64,000 nucleotides of DNA from Streptomyces sp. NBC_00425 (GTDB lineage: Bacteria > Actinomycetota > Actinomycetes > Streptomycetales > Streptomycetaceae), in NCBI RefSeq assembly GCF_036030735.1, contig NZ_CP107928.1:5580001-5644000 (forward strand), in the 5' to 3' direction. Below, in pieces: positions 9,157 through 18,349 of this stretch. The notes beneath the pieces were generated by a model that saw only the letters and a program-made list of their open reading frames with translations, did no database searches and had not been told where the DNA came from. Position numbers and translations under genes: made by a program. Every line of letters begins with the position of its first letter. Position 1 is the first letter of the stretch.

Positions 9157-9825
9157 TCACCACAGGGTCACCGACAGTCGCGCAGCGGCGCTCGCGCCGG
9201 CCAGGCGTGCCGCGGTTGACCGGGGCACCGACAGGACGACCAGCGCGCCCGCGTCACCGCCCGGCCCGGGGCCCCCGGACCGGGCGTCCAGCGGCTCGGG
9301 CACCTTGGTGACGAGCGCTCCACGGGCGACCACCCGGGCCGTGGCCCCCCGCGCCGTCTGTTCGGCGGCGATGACGTCCACCCGGTCACCGGGGCGCAGC
9401 AACCGGACGGCTGCGGCGTCGGCGATCCGCACCGGGGCCGACACCTTCCGGGCGGCGCGTGCGCTCGGGGCGGGGGCGCGCATCGCCGACTGTGCGCGGG
9501 CCGACGCGCCTGCGCCGCTTCCCTCCGACGGGTGCCCGCGCACGGGATCGCCGATCCGCGGGCCCGCCGCCACCAGCGCGACGGCGGTGACCGCGAGACC
9601 GGCCGCGAGGGCGCGCCTGCGACCTCGGGCCCGCCCGCCCATCGGGCTCAGCCGGTAGCGCCCGCCGCGGACGCGCACCGGAGGAAAGGGCGGCACCTCC
9701 CGGTTGGCGGGCGCCTCCGCCCCCGGCGGTCGCGAGGAGGGCGGGGACAGGGCCGGAGACCGGGAGCCGGGCCCGGCGGGAAACGGTGCGCAGGACAGGG
9801 GAGCGGAGAAGGGAGTGAGGGACAC
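9157..9825 (-). CDS. SAF-domain (CpaB/RcpC-like) membrane-anchored protein
   Basis: A proline-rich cytoplasmic N-terminus leads to a single transmembrane helix (GRRRALAAGLAVTAVALVAAG), then a SAF domain: VSAPVRIADAAAVRLLRPGDRVDVIAAE followed by VVARGALVTKVPE. SAF/CpaB proteins assemble Flp-type pili, but no pilus genes are near, so that role is not supported here. The start is uncertain: GTG 9825 keeps the proline-rich region and has GGTGG upstream. It lies just upstream of mscL on the same strand. Confidence 0.7.
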   Translation of the reverse strand: MSLTPFSAPLSCAPFPAGPGSRSPALSPPSSRPPGAEAPANREVPPFPPVRVRGGRYRLSPMGGRARGRRRALAAGLAVTAVALVAAGPRIGDPVRGHPSEGSGAGASARAQSAMRAPAPSARAARKVSAPVRIADAAAVRLLRPGDRVDVIAAEQTARGATARVVARGALVTKVPEPLDARSGGPGPGGDAGALVVLSVPRSTAARLAGASAAARLSVTLW

Positions 9826-10029
9826 GACGAGGTCACCACCTGCGACGAGGGACGGGCTTGCACAGCCACGATGGCCCTTCGCGCCCCCACTCGCCGGAGC
9901 CGGTGGACCATCCACGGGTTGTGGACAACTCCCTCGCCCGAACGAGGAGTTCCGTCCCCCGTGGCCCTCGCGTGCCCGCCGCGCCCCCGCGACCCTCGCT
10001 GGAGCAACCGGCATCACCCGCCTCCAGGC

Positions 10030-10099
10030 CGCCGCCCCGGTACCGCCCCGGTACCGCCCCCGCCTTCATGCCGTCCCGGCACCGCCCCCGCGCCCCCGC
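10030..10099 (+). repeat. short GC-rich repeat between SAF gene and mtnP
   Basis: About three direct copies of an 11-bp unit (TACCGCCCCGG and variants, 10030-10062) are followed by looser copies of ACCGCCCCCGC to about 10099. The block is noncoding, lying behind the mtnP stop and upstream of the SAF gene. No regulatory meaning is evident. Confidence 0.45.
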
Positions 10100-10109
10100 G
10101 CACTCCCGT

Positions 10110-10952
10110 CTACGGCAGTTCGAACCCCGGGTTCATTCCGCCCAGTGCGTTCCCGCACGCGCAGTCGCGGTCCTGTGTCGACGGCAAAGCCGCCACCGCG
10201 TCGAACAGCACGCCCCGCAGCCGGTCCACGTTCGCCGCGAACACGTGCAGCACCTCCTCGTGGGAGACGCCCTCGCCGCTCTCGGCGCCCGCGTCCAGAT
10301 CGGTGACCAGGGTCAACGTGGTGTAGCAGAGCTCGAGTTCACGGGCCAGCGCGGCCTCCGGGTGGCCCGTCATGCCCACCACCGACCAGCCCTGCGCCTG
10401 GTGCCACAACGATTCGGCACGGGTGGAGAACCTCGGCCCCTCGATCACGACGAGGGTTCCCGCGTCCACCGGTTCCCACTCACGGCCGCGCGCCGCCTTG
10501 AGCGCCGCCGCCCGTCCGGCGGGGCAGTAGGGGTCGGCCAGCGACACGTGCACCACCTGGGGCACCGTGCCGTCGGGCAGCGGCAGTCCGTCGAAGTAGG
10601 TTCCGGTCCGCGACTTGGTGCGGTCGACCAGCTGGTCGGGCACGAGGAGCGTGCCGGGCCCGTACTCGGGGCGCAGGCCGCCCACCGCGCACGGGCCGAG
10701 GACCTGACGCACCCCGACCGAGCGCAGCGCCCACAGGTTGGCCCGGTAGTTGATGCGGTGGGGCGGCAGATGGTGGCCGCGTCCGTGCCGGGGGAGGAAG
10801 GCGACCCGCCGGCCGGCCACCTCGCCGAGGAAGAGGGAGTCGCTCGGCGGCCCGTAGGGGGTGTCGACCTGGAGCTCGGTCACGTCGTCCAGGAACGAGT
10901 AGAGACCGGAGCCGCCGATCACACCGATCTCTGCGTTCGCCTTGTTCGCCAT
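10110..10952 (-). CDS. mtnP: S-methyl-5'-thioadenosine phosphorylase
   Basis: Purine phosphorylase (PNP/MTAP family) that splits methylthioadenosine into adenine and 5-methylthioribose 1-phosphate for methionine salvage. The 280 residues show the N-terminal IGVIGGSGLY phosphate-site loop, the RHGRGHHLPPHRINYRAN motif of this subfamily, and MTGHPEAALARELELCYTT late in the protein. The call as MTAP rather than inosine/guanosine phosphorylase is by overall pattern. Start ATG 10952; a TAGGGT -10 box seven bases upstream indicates a leaderless transcript. Confidence 0.88.
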   Translation of the reverse strand: MANKANAEIGVIGGSGLYSFLDDVTELQVDTPYGPPSDSLFLGEVAGRRVAFLPRHGRGHHLPPHRINYRANLWALRSVGVRQVLGPCAVGGLRPEYGPGTLLVPDQLVDRTKSRTGTYFDGLPLPDGTVPQVVHVSLADPYCPAGRAAALKAARGREWEPVDAGTLVVIEGPRFSTRAESLWHQAQGWSVVGMTGHPEAALARELELCYTTLTLVTDLDAGAESGEGVSHEEVLHVFAANVDRLRGVLFDAVAALPSTQDRDCACGNALGGMNPGFELP

Positions 10953-11030
10953 GCACGGCACCCTAACCGCACGGGGGAACGCCGAGGACCCCGCCGTCGG
11001 ACGACGACAGGGTCCTGTAAGAGAGGCGTC

Positions 11031-11354
11031 CTATGCGGCGGAGCTGCTGCCGGCGGAGGTGCCGCTGCTCGACGACTTGGAGTCCGAGGAGGACGAGGAG
11101 CTCGTGCTCGACGACTTCGTGTCGGAACCGGACGTCGACGGCTTCGAGGACGACGACGGCGAGCTGCTCGACGAGGAGCCGCGGCTGTCGTTGCGGTAGA
11201 AACCGGAGCCCTTGAAGACGATGCCGACGGCGGAGAACACCTTCTTGAGGCGGCCACCGCAGTTGGGGCACTCGGTCAGGGCGTCGTCGGTGAACTTCTG
11301 CACCGCCTCGAGGCCCTCGCCGCACTCGGTGCACTGGTACTGGTAGGTCGGCAC
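11031..11354 (-). CDS. FmdB family zinc-ribbon protein
   Basis: A 107-residue protein. The N-terminal zinc ribbon is YQCTECGEG...TECPNCGG with the two CxxC pairs of the FmdB family, then KKVFSAVGIVFKGSGFYRND. The C-terminal ~45 residues are nearly all Ser with Lys, Gly and Thr. GTG 11354 has an excellent AGGAGG ribosome binding site. FmdB members are small putative regulators whose target is unknown; they occur near mscL and 5-formyl-THF cyclo-ligase in many actinobacteria. Confidence 0.9.
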   Translation of the reverse strand: MPTYQYQCTECGEGLEAVQKFTDDALTECPNCGGRLKKVFSAVGIVFKGSGFYRNDSRGSSSSSSPSSSSKPSTSGSDTKSSSTSSSSSSDSKSSSSGTSAGSSSAA

Positions 11355-11421
11355 TGTCTTCCTCCTGGCACTCTCACTCAGTGAGTGCTAACGACGGTCT
11401 ATCTTGACGCATTCCCCGGGT

Positions 11422-12714
11422 TCAGTCCACTGTCACCGGCACGCGGTGACCGACGCCACGTGCGACGGTGCGTTCGCGGGGGCGCGCCGCGAGCCGCGAC
11501 CGCAGGGCCAGCAGGGTGGCCAGGGCCAGCAGGGTGCCGCCCATCGGGACCAGGAAACCGGAGCCGCCCCAGAGGCGGTCCTCCAGCTGTCCGGCGATCG
11601 TGACGGCGGCCGCCTGGCCGAGTGCCACCGCGCCGGTCAGCCAGGTGAACGCCTCGGTGCGGGCGCCGGCCGGGACCAGGCCCTCGACCAGGGTGTAGCC
11701 GGTGATCAGCGCGGGCGCGATGCACATGCCGACCAGCAGGCCGAGGCCTGCCAGCACGAGCACCGAGTGCGCCGCCCACAGCCCGGAGGCGACGAGCGCC
11801 AGCGCGGCGTAGGCGACGACCAGGCGCTGCTGCGGCGCGGCCTTCCAGGCGACGGCGCCGCAGACCAGGCCGGAGAGCATGTTGCCCGCGGCGAAGGTGC
11901 CGTACAGGACGCCGTTCAGGCCGGGCTCGCCGATCGACTCGGTGAACGCGGCCAGCGAGACCTGCATGCCGCCGAAGACGGAGCCGATGCCCAGGAAGGT
12001 CACGATCAGCACGCGCACCCCGGGGACGCGCAGGGCCGAGGAGTGTTCCACGCGCGCGTGCCCGGCGGCGGCGACCTGGGGCTGCGTGCTCCGCTGTGCG
12101 GCGAACAGCAGCCCGCCGAGCAGGGTCAGCGAGGCCTCGGTGAGCAGACCGGCCGCCGGGTGCACGGCGGTGCACAGGGCGGTCGCCAGCAGCGGGCCGA
12201 AGACGAAGGTGAGCTCGTCGGTGACGGACTCGAAGGCCGCCGCGGTGGTCATCAGCGGCGAGCCCTTCAGCCGCACGCCCCAGCGGGCCCGCACCATGGG
12301 GCCGACCTGCGGCACCGAGGCGCCCGTGGGCACGGCCGCCGCGAACACCGCCCACAGCGGCGCGTGGGCGAGGGCGAGGGCGGTGAGCGCCAGGCCCGAC
12401 ACGGTGTGCACGAGGACGCCGGGTACCAGCACGGCGCGCTGCCCGTAGCGGTCGGCGAGACGGCCGCTCCAGGGGGCGAACAGCGCCATGGAGACGCCGG
12501 TGACGGCCGCGGCGGCGCCGGCCGCCCCGTAGGAGCCGGTGGTGTGCTGCACGAGCAGCACGATGGAGAGGGTGAGCATCGCGAACGGCTGGCGGGCGGC
12601 GAAGCCGGGCAGCAGGAACGTCCAGGCGCCGCGGGTGCGCAGCAGCTGCCCGTATCCCGGGCGGGCGGATGCCGACGAGTCCTTCGACGGCTCGGTGGTG
12701 ACCGTGGATGCCAC
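11422..12714 (-). CDS. MFS transporter
   Basis: Major facilitator with about 12 helices in 430 residues. A basic N-terminus leads to LLRTRGAWTFLLPGFAARQPFAMLTLSIVLLVQ; the MFS motif A equivalent is APWSGRLADRYGQRAVL after TM2. The type resembles actinobacterial MFS proteins of unknown substrate. GTG 12714 is chosen because AAGG lies seven bases upstream and the extension to 12828 is Arg/Pro-rich. No adjacent regulator suggests an inducer. Confidence 0.85.
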   Translation of the reverse strand: MASTVTTEPSKDSSASARPGYGQLLRTRGAWTFLLPGFAARQPFAMLTLSIVLLVQHTTGSYGAAGAAAAVTGVSMALFAPWSGRLADRYGQRAVLVPGVLVHTVSGLALTALALAHAPLWAVFAAAVPTGASVPQVGPMVRARWGVRLKGSPLMTTAAAFESVTDELTFVFGPLLATALCTAVHPAAGLLTEASLTLLGGLLFAAQRSTQPQVAAAGHARVEHSSALRVPGVRVLIVTFLGIGSVFGGMQVSLAAFTESIGEPGLNGVLYGTFAAGNMLSGLVCGAVAWKAAPQQRLVVAYAALALVASGLWAAHSVLVLAGLGLLVGMCIAPALITGYTLVEGLVPAGARTEAFTWLTGAVALGQAAAVTIAGQLEDRLWGGSGFLVPMGGTLLALATLLALRSRLAARPRERTVARGVGHRVPVTVD

Positions 12715-12981
12715 GGCCGTGCCTTTCTGCCGCCTGGTAGCGCGCCCGTGCGGGGGCGCCGAGAGCTGTCCTCTTGCGCGTGCTGCGGTAGATGCCGGTC
12801 TCCGCTGCGAGGGTGTCCCGGCCGCCATACGGTCGCGCCAGCTCTGCGTCAGGCAGAGTTGGTTCGATCAAGGTGCGCCTTCATCGTACAGGGATCAAGG
12901 CGCTCCCCACCTGTGAAAAGGAGCACCGCCGGGCCGGTCGCCCTCGGAATGCGGGGGGTGTGAACGGTGCGAAACATGCAC

Positions 12982-14481
12982 TTAACGGGTGTCGCCGCCG
13001 GTGCCCAGCCATCCGGCGAGCTTTCCGCCGTGCCCGACGGCGCGCAGCCGCTTCTCGGCCGCGTCGCGGACCGGGTCGGTGGCCACGACGAGGAGTTCGT
13101 CGCCGTGCCGCAGGACGGTCGCGGGCAGCGGCACGAACGACGTCCCGTCGCGTACGACGAGGGTGACGGCGGCCCCGGCCGGCAGCCGCAGTTCGTCGAC
13201 CTCGACGCCGTGCATCTTCGACCCCTCGGGGATCGCCACGGACAGCAGGTGCCCGCGCAGTCGCTCCAGCGGCGCCGACTCGACGCCCAGGTCGGCGGCC
13301 TCGGGGTCGCCGCCGAGCCGCAGCTTGCGCGCCAGCCAGGGCAGCGTCGGCCCCTGGATCAGGGTGTAGACGACGACCAGGACGAAGACGATGTTGAAGA
13401 TGCGGCGGCTGGCGTCGACGCCGTTCACCATGGGGATCGTCGCCAGGATGATGGGCACGGCGCCGCGCAGCCCCGCCCAGGACATCAGCGTCTGCTCCTG
13501 CCAGGGCACCCGGAACGGCGTCAGACACAGCACGACGCTGAGCGGGCGGGCGACCATGGTCAGCACCAGGCCGATGACGAGCGCGGGCAGCACGTCGTCC
13601 CCGAGCTCGTGCGGGGTGACCAGCAGGCCGAGCAGCACGAACATGCCGATCTGGGCGATCCAGCCGAGGCCGTCGGCGAACCCGCGCGTGGCGGGCCAGT
13701 GCGGCAGCTTGGCGTTGCCCATCACCATCGAGGCGAGGTAGACGCCGAGGAAGCCGCTGCCGTGGGCCAGTGAGCCGGCCGCGTACGCGGTGACCGCGAT
13801 CGCCATGACGGCGATCGGGTAGAGGCCGGAGGCGGGCAGCGCCACGTGCCGCAGGCCCCAGGAGCCCAGCCAGCCGACCGCGAGGCCGATGGCGGCGCCG
13901 ATCGCCAGCTCCAGGAGTATCTCGGCGAGCAGCAGGTACCAGTGCTCGACGGGGCCCGCCGTGGAGAAGGCGACGACCAGGATGACCACCGGGGCGTCGT
14001 TGAAGCCGGACTCGGCCTCCAGGGTGCCCGTCACGCGCGCGGGCAGGGGGATCTTGCGCAGGACGGAGAAGACCGCCGCCGCGTCCGTCGAGGACACCAC
14101 CGCGCCGATGATCAGCGCCTGCCGCCATTCCAGCCCCGTCACGAAGTGCGCGGCCGTGGCCGTGACGCCGACGCTCACCGCGACCCCGGCCAGCGCCAGC
14201 GCCGTGGCGGAGGGCAGGATCGGCCGGACCTCCTTCCACTTCGTGCCCAGGCCGCCCTCGGCGAGGATCACGACCAGGGCGGCGTAGCCGATGACCTGGG
14301 TCAGTTCGGCGTTGTCGAAGTGGATGTCGCCGATGCCGTCCTGGCCCATGGCGATGCCGATCCCCAGGTAGACGAGCAGGCTGGGGAGCCCGCTGCGCGA
14401 GGAGATCCGGACCGCTGCGACGGCGACGAGCAGTACGAGGGAGCAGACGAGCAGGAGCTGGTTGAGGTGGTGGACAGTCAG
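12982..14481 (-). CDS. potassium/proton antiporter, CPA1 family with C-terminal RCK_C domain
   Basis: Cation/proton exchanger of the NhaP2/CvrA type. The membrane domain spans about residues 5-390 with FNDAPVVILVVAF, the helix carrying the transport Asp, and SWAGLRGAVPIILAT. A TrkA-C/RCK_C domain (about 410-480) would bind a regulatory ligand. An internal ATG at 14349 would remove the first 44 residues, including a full helix (LNQLLLVCSLVLLVAVAAV). The only start that keeps it is CTG at 14481-14479, preceded by AAGGGA at normal spacing; in-frame TGA lies just upstream and no ATG/GTG/TTG intervenes. Divergent from the penicillin-acylase gene. Confidence 0.9.
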   Translation of the reverse strand: MTVHHLNQLLLVCSLVLLVAVAAVRISSRSGLPSLLVYLGIGIAMGQDGIGDIHFDNAELTQVIGYAALVVILAEGGLGTKWKEVRPILPSATALALAGVAVSVGVTATAAHFVTGLEWRQALIIGAVVSSTDAAAVFSVLRKIPLPARVTGTLEAESGFNDAPVVILVVAFSTAGPVEHWYLLLAEILLELAIGAAIGLAVGWLGSWGLRHVALPASGLYPIAVMAIAVTAYAAGSLAHGSGFLGVYLASMVMGNAKLPHWPATRGFADGLGWIAQIGMFVLLGLLVTPHELGDDVLPALVIGLVLTMVARPLSVVLCLTPFRVPWQEQTLMSWAGLRGAVPIILATIPMVNGVDASRRIFNIVFVLVVVYTLIQGPTLPWLARKLRLGGDPEAADLGVESAPLERLRGHLLSVAIPEGSKMHGVEVDELRLPAGAAVTLVVRDGTSFVPLPATVLRHGDELLVVATDPVRDAAEKRLRAVGHGGKLAGWLGTGGDTR

Positions 14482-14758
14482 CGGCGGTTCCCTTCACCGG
14501 CGCGCGCGCCTCGGGCACGGGCGCACATGTGCACTGGTCACATGGGACACGAAGCTGCACGCCCCGGGCCCAGGTACTTCATTACCTTACCTAACTCTTG
14601 ACGATTTCTTGACGCTCCGCGACCGTGAGATCGAACATCCTTCCGCGCCGGTACCCGACTCCGCGTCAAGTGGCGCGAACCCCTGCGCCTATGGTTGCTC
14701 CAGCGCTCATTCAAAGGACAGCCCGCCTGCCGCTCGCGTTAGGACAGCAAGGACAGCG
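14482..14758. promoter_or_regulatory. divergent promoter region, antiporter / penicillin acylase
   Basis: A 277-nt gap between divergent genes. It contains a locally AT-rich stretch (14575-14615) with two TTGACG boxes 11 bp apart (14598-14603 and 14609-14614) that could serve as -35 elements toward the acylase. A CCTATGGT motif lies at 14690-14697, 62-69 nt before the acylase ATG. No gene or long palindrome is seen. Confidence 0.35.
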
Positions 14759-17554
14759 ATGCCCCCCAACACCACCGCCACATCGGGTGACAAGCCCGTC
14801 AAGTCCGGCAGGAAGAAGGGGCGCAAAGCCCGTTTGATCGTTCTTGTACTGGTGCTGGCCATCATCGGAGGCATCGCCTACGGCGCCTACTGGTCCATCA
14901 GCACGGTCCGCGCGTCCTTCCCGCAGACCACGGGTTCGATCACGCTCAAGGGCCTCGCCGGGCCCGTGAGCGTCCAGCGGGACGGCTACGGCATCCCGCA
15001 GATCTACGCGGACTCCGACGCCGACCTGTTCATGGCGCAGGGTTACGTACAGGCCCAGGACCGCTTCTACGAGATGGACGTCCGCCGGCACATGACCGCC
15101 GGGCGGCTGTCGGAGATGTTCGGCGAGAGCCAGGTCGACAACGACGAGTTCCTGCGCACCCTGGGCTGGGACCGGATCGCCAAGACGGAGTACGACACCA
15201 AGCTCTCCGCCTCCACCAAGAAGTACCTCCAGGCGTACGCCCAGGGCGTCAACGCCTACCTCCAGGGCAAGGACGGCGCGGACATCTCCCTGGAGTACGC
15301 GGCCCTGGGGTTCACCAACGACTACAAGCCCGCCGAGTGGACGCCGGTCGACTCGGTGTCCTGGCTGAAGGCGATGGCCTGGGACCTGCGCGGCAACATG
15401 CAGGACGAGATCGACCGCGCCCTGATGACCAGCCGCCTCGGCCCGCAGCAGATCGCCGACCTGTACCCGGAGTACCGCTACGGGGCCAATCAGCCGATCG
15501 TCCAGGAAGGCCAGTACGACAAGCTGACCCGGACGTTCGAGCAGAGCGACGGCGACGGCGAGGGCGGCAGCGGCTCCGGCGACGGAGGCGGCTCCGGGCC
15601 CGGCGACGCGTCCGGCAGCGGCGGCACGTCGGGCGGCTCGGGTTCGGCCCTGCAGAGCCAGCTCTCGGGCCTGTACGACGTCCTGGACGACCTGCCCACC
15701 GCCGTCGGCGTGAACGGCAACGGCATCGGCTCCAACAGCTGGGTCGTCGGCGGCGCGCACACGATCACCGGCAAGCCGCTGCTGGCCAACGACCCGCACC
15801 TGTCGGCCTCGCTGCCGTCCGTCTGGTACCAGATGGGCCTGCACTGCCGGAAGGTCTCCAGCACGTGCCAGTACGACGTCGCCGGCTACACCTTCGCGGG
15901 GATGCCCGGCGTGGTGATAGGCCACAACGCGGACATCTCCTGGGGGATGACCAACTCCGGCGTCGACGTCACCGACCTCTACCTGGAGAAGCTCTCCGGG
16001 GACGACGGCTACCAGTACGACGGCAAGGTGAAGCCGTTCCGCACGCGCGAGGAGACCATCAAGGTCGCGGGCGGCGACTCCAAGAAGATCGTCGTCCGGC
16101 AGACCGAGGACAACATGCCCCTGCTGTCCGACCGTGACGACGAACTCGTCGACGTCGGGAAGAAGGCCTCCGTCGAGGGCGAGGCGCCCGACCGCGGCGA
16201 CGGCTACGGCGTCGCCCTGAAGTGGACCGCGCTGGAAGCGGGCACCACCATGGACGCCGTCTTCGCCATGGACAAGGCGAAGGACTGGAAGGACTTCCGC
16301 AAGGCGGCCGAGCTCTTCGACGTCCCCTCGCAGAACCTCGTCTACGCCGACAGGCAGAACCACATCGGGTACCAGCTGCCGGGCAAGATCCCCACGCGGG
16401 CGAAGGGCGTGGACGGCGCGGTGCCGGCGGAGGGCTGGGACTCCAGGTACCGGTGGCGGGGTTACATCAAGTTCGACGAGCTGCCCTACGAGTACGACCC
16501 CGCTCGCGGGTACATCGTCACCGCCAACCAGGCCGTGATCGACAAGGACAAGTACCCCTACACGCTCACCACGGACTGGGGCTACGGCGCGCGCAGCCAG
16601 CGGATCACCGACCTGATCAAGAGCAAGATCAAGGGCGGCGGCAAGATCTCCACGGACGACATGCGCCAGATGCAGCTGGACGACGACAGCCAGATCGCGA
16701 AGCTGCTGAGGCCGTACCTGCTGAAGATCAACCTGAAGGACCCCGACGTCCGTGAGGCGCAGAACCTCCTGCAGGGCTGGGACTACAGCCAGGACGCCGA
16801 CTCGGCCGCCGCCGCCTACTTCAACGCGGTCTGGCGCAACATCCTGAAGCTGGCCTTCGGCAACAAGCTGCCCAAGGAGCTGCGCGTCAAGGGCCAGTGC
16901 CTGTGGGTCGACCCGGTCAACACCACCGGACCCGTCGACGACACGGACAAGGTCCGCGAGTGCGGGCAGCGCGACGCCGACCAGGCGCAGCCGGACGGCG
17001 GCGACCGCTGGTTCGAGGTGGTGCGCCGGCTCGTGGAGAAGAAGGACAGCCCGTGGTGGACGACGCCCGCCGTCGGCACCCGCCCCGAGGCCGTCCACGA
17101 CCGGGACAAGCTGTTCGAGCGGGCCATGATCGACGCCCGCTGGGAGCTGACCGCCAAGCTCGGCAAGGACATCGACACCTGGAGCTGGGGCCGGCTGCAC
17201 CGCCTGTTCCTGAAGAACCAGACCCTGGGCACCAGCGGCCCCGGCTTCCTGCAGTACATCCTCAACCGGGGCCCCTGGAAGCTCGGCGGCGGCGAGGCGA
17301 CGGTCGACGCGACCGGCTGGAACGCGGCCGGCGGCTACGGCGTGGTGTGGGTGCCGTCGATGCGGATGGTGGTCAACCTCGCCGACCTCGACAAGTCGAA
17401 GTGGATCAACCTCACCGGCGCCTCGGGGCATGCCTTCAGCGCCCACTACACCGACCAGACCGGCAAGTGGGCCGACGGTGAGCTGCTCGACTGGTCCTTC
17501 CGCAAGAAGGCGGTCGACGGCAGCACGGTCGACACCCTGGTGCTCGAACCCTGA
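14759..17554 (+). CDS. penicillin acylase family protein (Ntn hydrolase, membrane-anchored)
   Basis: Ntn amidohydrolase of peptidase family S45, which includes penicillin G, cephalosporin and acyl-homoserine-lactone acylases; the natural substrate here is unknown. One N-terminal membrane anchor (about residues 25-46) exports the protein. The alpha chain holds GIPQIYADSDADLFMAQGYVQAQDRFYEMD; the spacer contains a ~35-residue Gly/Ser/Asp linker (about 262-300). Autocleavage is expected before Ser325 in GIGSNSWVVGG, matching the SN-W-V start of family beta chains. ATG 14759 has AAGGA upstream; 931 residues is usual for actinobacterial members. Confidence 0.92.
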   Translation: MPPNTTATSGDKPVKSGRKKGRKARLIVLVLVLAIIGGIAYGAYWSISTVRASFPQTTGSITLKGLAGPVSVQRDGYGIPQIYADSDADLFMAQGYVQAQDRFYEMDVRRHMTAGRLSEMFGESQVDNDEFLRTLGWDRIAKTEYDTKLSASTKKYLQAYAQGVNAYLQGKDGADISLEYAALGFTNDYKPAEWTPVDSVSWLKAMAWDLRGNMQDEIDRALMTSRLGPQQIADLYPEYRYGANQPIVQEGQYDKLTRTFEQSDGDGEGGSGSGDGGGSGPGDASGSGGTSGGSGSALQSQLSGLYDVLDDLPTAVGVNGNGIGSNSWVVGGAHTITGKPLLANDPHLSASLPSVWYQMGLHCRKVSSTCQYDVAGYTFAGMPGVVIGHNADISWGMTNSGVDVTDLYLEKLSGDDGYQYDGKVKPFRTREETIKVAGGDSKKIVVRQTEDNMPLLSDRDDELVDVGKKASVEGEAPDRGDGYGVALKWTALEAGTTMDAVFAMDKAKDWKDFRKAAELFDVPSQNLVYADRQNHIGYQLPGKIPTRAKGVDGAVPAEGWDSRYRWRGYIKFDELPYEYDPARGYIVTANQAVIDKDKYPYTLTTDWGYGARSQRITDLIKSKIKGGGKISTDDMRQMQLDDDSQIAKLLRPYLLKINLKDPDVREAQNLLQGWDYSQDADSAAAAYFNAVWRNILKLAFGNKLPKELRVKGQCLWVDPVNTTGPVDDTDKVRECGQRDADQAQPDGGDRWFEVVRRLVEKKDSPWWTTPAVGTRPEAVHDRDKLFERAMIDARWELTAKLGKDIDTWSWGRLHRLFLKNQTLGTSGPGFLQYILNRGPWKLGGGEATVDATGWNAAGGYGVVWVPSMRMVVNLADLDKSKWINLTGASGHAFSAHYTDQTGKWADGELLDWSFRKKAVDGSTVDTLVLEP

Positions 17555-17565
17555 GCGACCCGGCG

Positions 17566-17605
17566 GACGAGGGGCCCTCCACGCGCGCGTGGCGGGCCCG
17601 TCGTC
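17566..17605. terminator. bidirectional terminator hairpin between convergent genes
   Basis: The arms GACGA-GGGCCC-CCAC and GTGG-GGGCCC-TCGTC pair with two single mismatches around a GCGCGC loop. It sits in the 54 nt between the acylase stop and the stop of the cyclo-ligase gene. Confidence 0.6.
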
Positions 17606-17608
17606 GTC

Positions 17609-18223
17609 TCAGACGAAGCGCCGCACCCCGGACGGCGTGACCACGGCGTGCACCGGCCGGTCGTGCGCCTCCGTCGGCAGCCGGTCGACGACCTCGCCGT
17701 CGTACAGAAGCACCACCAGCGGCGGACGGGCGCCGGCGGCCGCCAGCCGGGCCAGCACGCGGTCGTACGATCCGCCGCCGCGTCCCAGCCGCATGCCGCC
17801 CGCGTCGACCGCGAGGCCGGGCAGCAGCACCACGTCGGCGCCGGTCACCGCGTCCGGGCCGAGGCGCTCGCCGGCCGGCTCCAGCAGGGCCGTCCGGCCA
17901 CCGTGCCGGACGGGCGCGAGCGAGCCCTCCCCGGCGTAGGCGCCCCAGTCCAGGTCGTTGTCCGGCAGCAGCGCGGGGAGCAGGACGCGCACGCCCCGCG
18001 CGTGCAGCGCGTCCAGCAGCGTCAGGGTGCCGGGTTCGCCGCCCACGGAGACGTACGCCGCCACCGTGCGCGCGTGCGCCAACTCGGGCAGTTCTCCCGC
18101 GTGCTCGGCCAGCGCGAGGGCCGCCGTGCGCACGTCGTCGGTCGTCAACGCGTTCCGCGCGGCGAGGAAACCCCGCCGCAACGTACGTTTGTCAGGCTCC
18201 GGTTCGCCTTCGAGATGGCTCAT
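17609..18223 (-). CDS. 5-formyltetrahydrofolate cyclo-ligase
   Basis: Converts 5-formyl-THF to 5,10-methenyl-THF with ATP, returning stored folate to the one-carbon pool. The 204 residues show K-LRR at the N-terminus for nucleotide binding and the family signature LGRGGGSYDRVLARL with the preceding LPGLAVDAGGMRLG. ATG 18223 follows GGGAG at good spacing. It is divergent from galU; this pairing is conserved through Mycobacterium and Corynebacterium. Confidence 0.92.
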   Translation of the reverse strand: MSHLEGEPEPDKRTLRRGFLAARNALTTDDVRTAALALAEHAGELPELAHARTVAAYVSVGGEPGTLTLLDALHARGVRVLLPALLPDNDLDWGAYAGEGSLAPVRHGGRTALLEPAGERLGPDAVTGADVVLLPGLAVDAGGMRLGRGGGSYDRVLARLAAAGARPPLVVLLYDGEVVDRLPTEAHDRPVHAVVTPSGVRRFV

Positions 18224-18349
18224 GTGTCGCTCCCGCACCGCTTGCGCACCGCTCTCGCGGCACTCCCGCACAGCTTCAATATGTTCATATGATCATTAAT
18301 TGAGCAGAGTCACAGATTCCTCTCAAAGTCACCGGATAGTGTTGCCGCC

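Noticed and set aside
9157..9825. Flp pilus assembly locus
   Set aside because: Only a single SAF-domain protein is present; no CpaF ATPase, TadB/C or pilin genes adjoin it.
14711..17446. Long minus-strand open frame (about 911 codons) opposite the acylase gene
   Set aside because: Product is His/Val/Leu/Gly/Arg-biased with no domain; it is the antisense frame of a GC-rich gene with clear S45 motifs.
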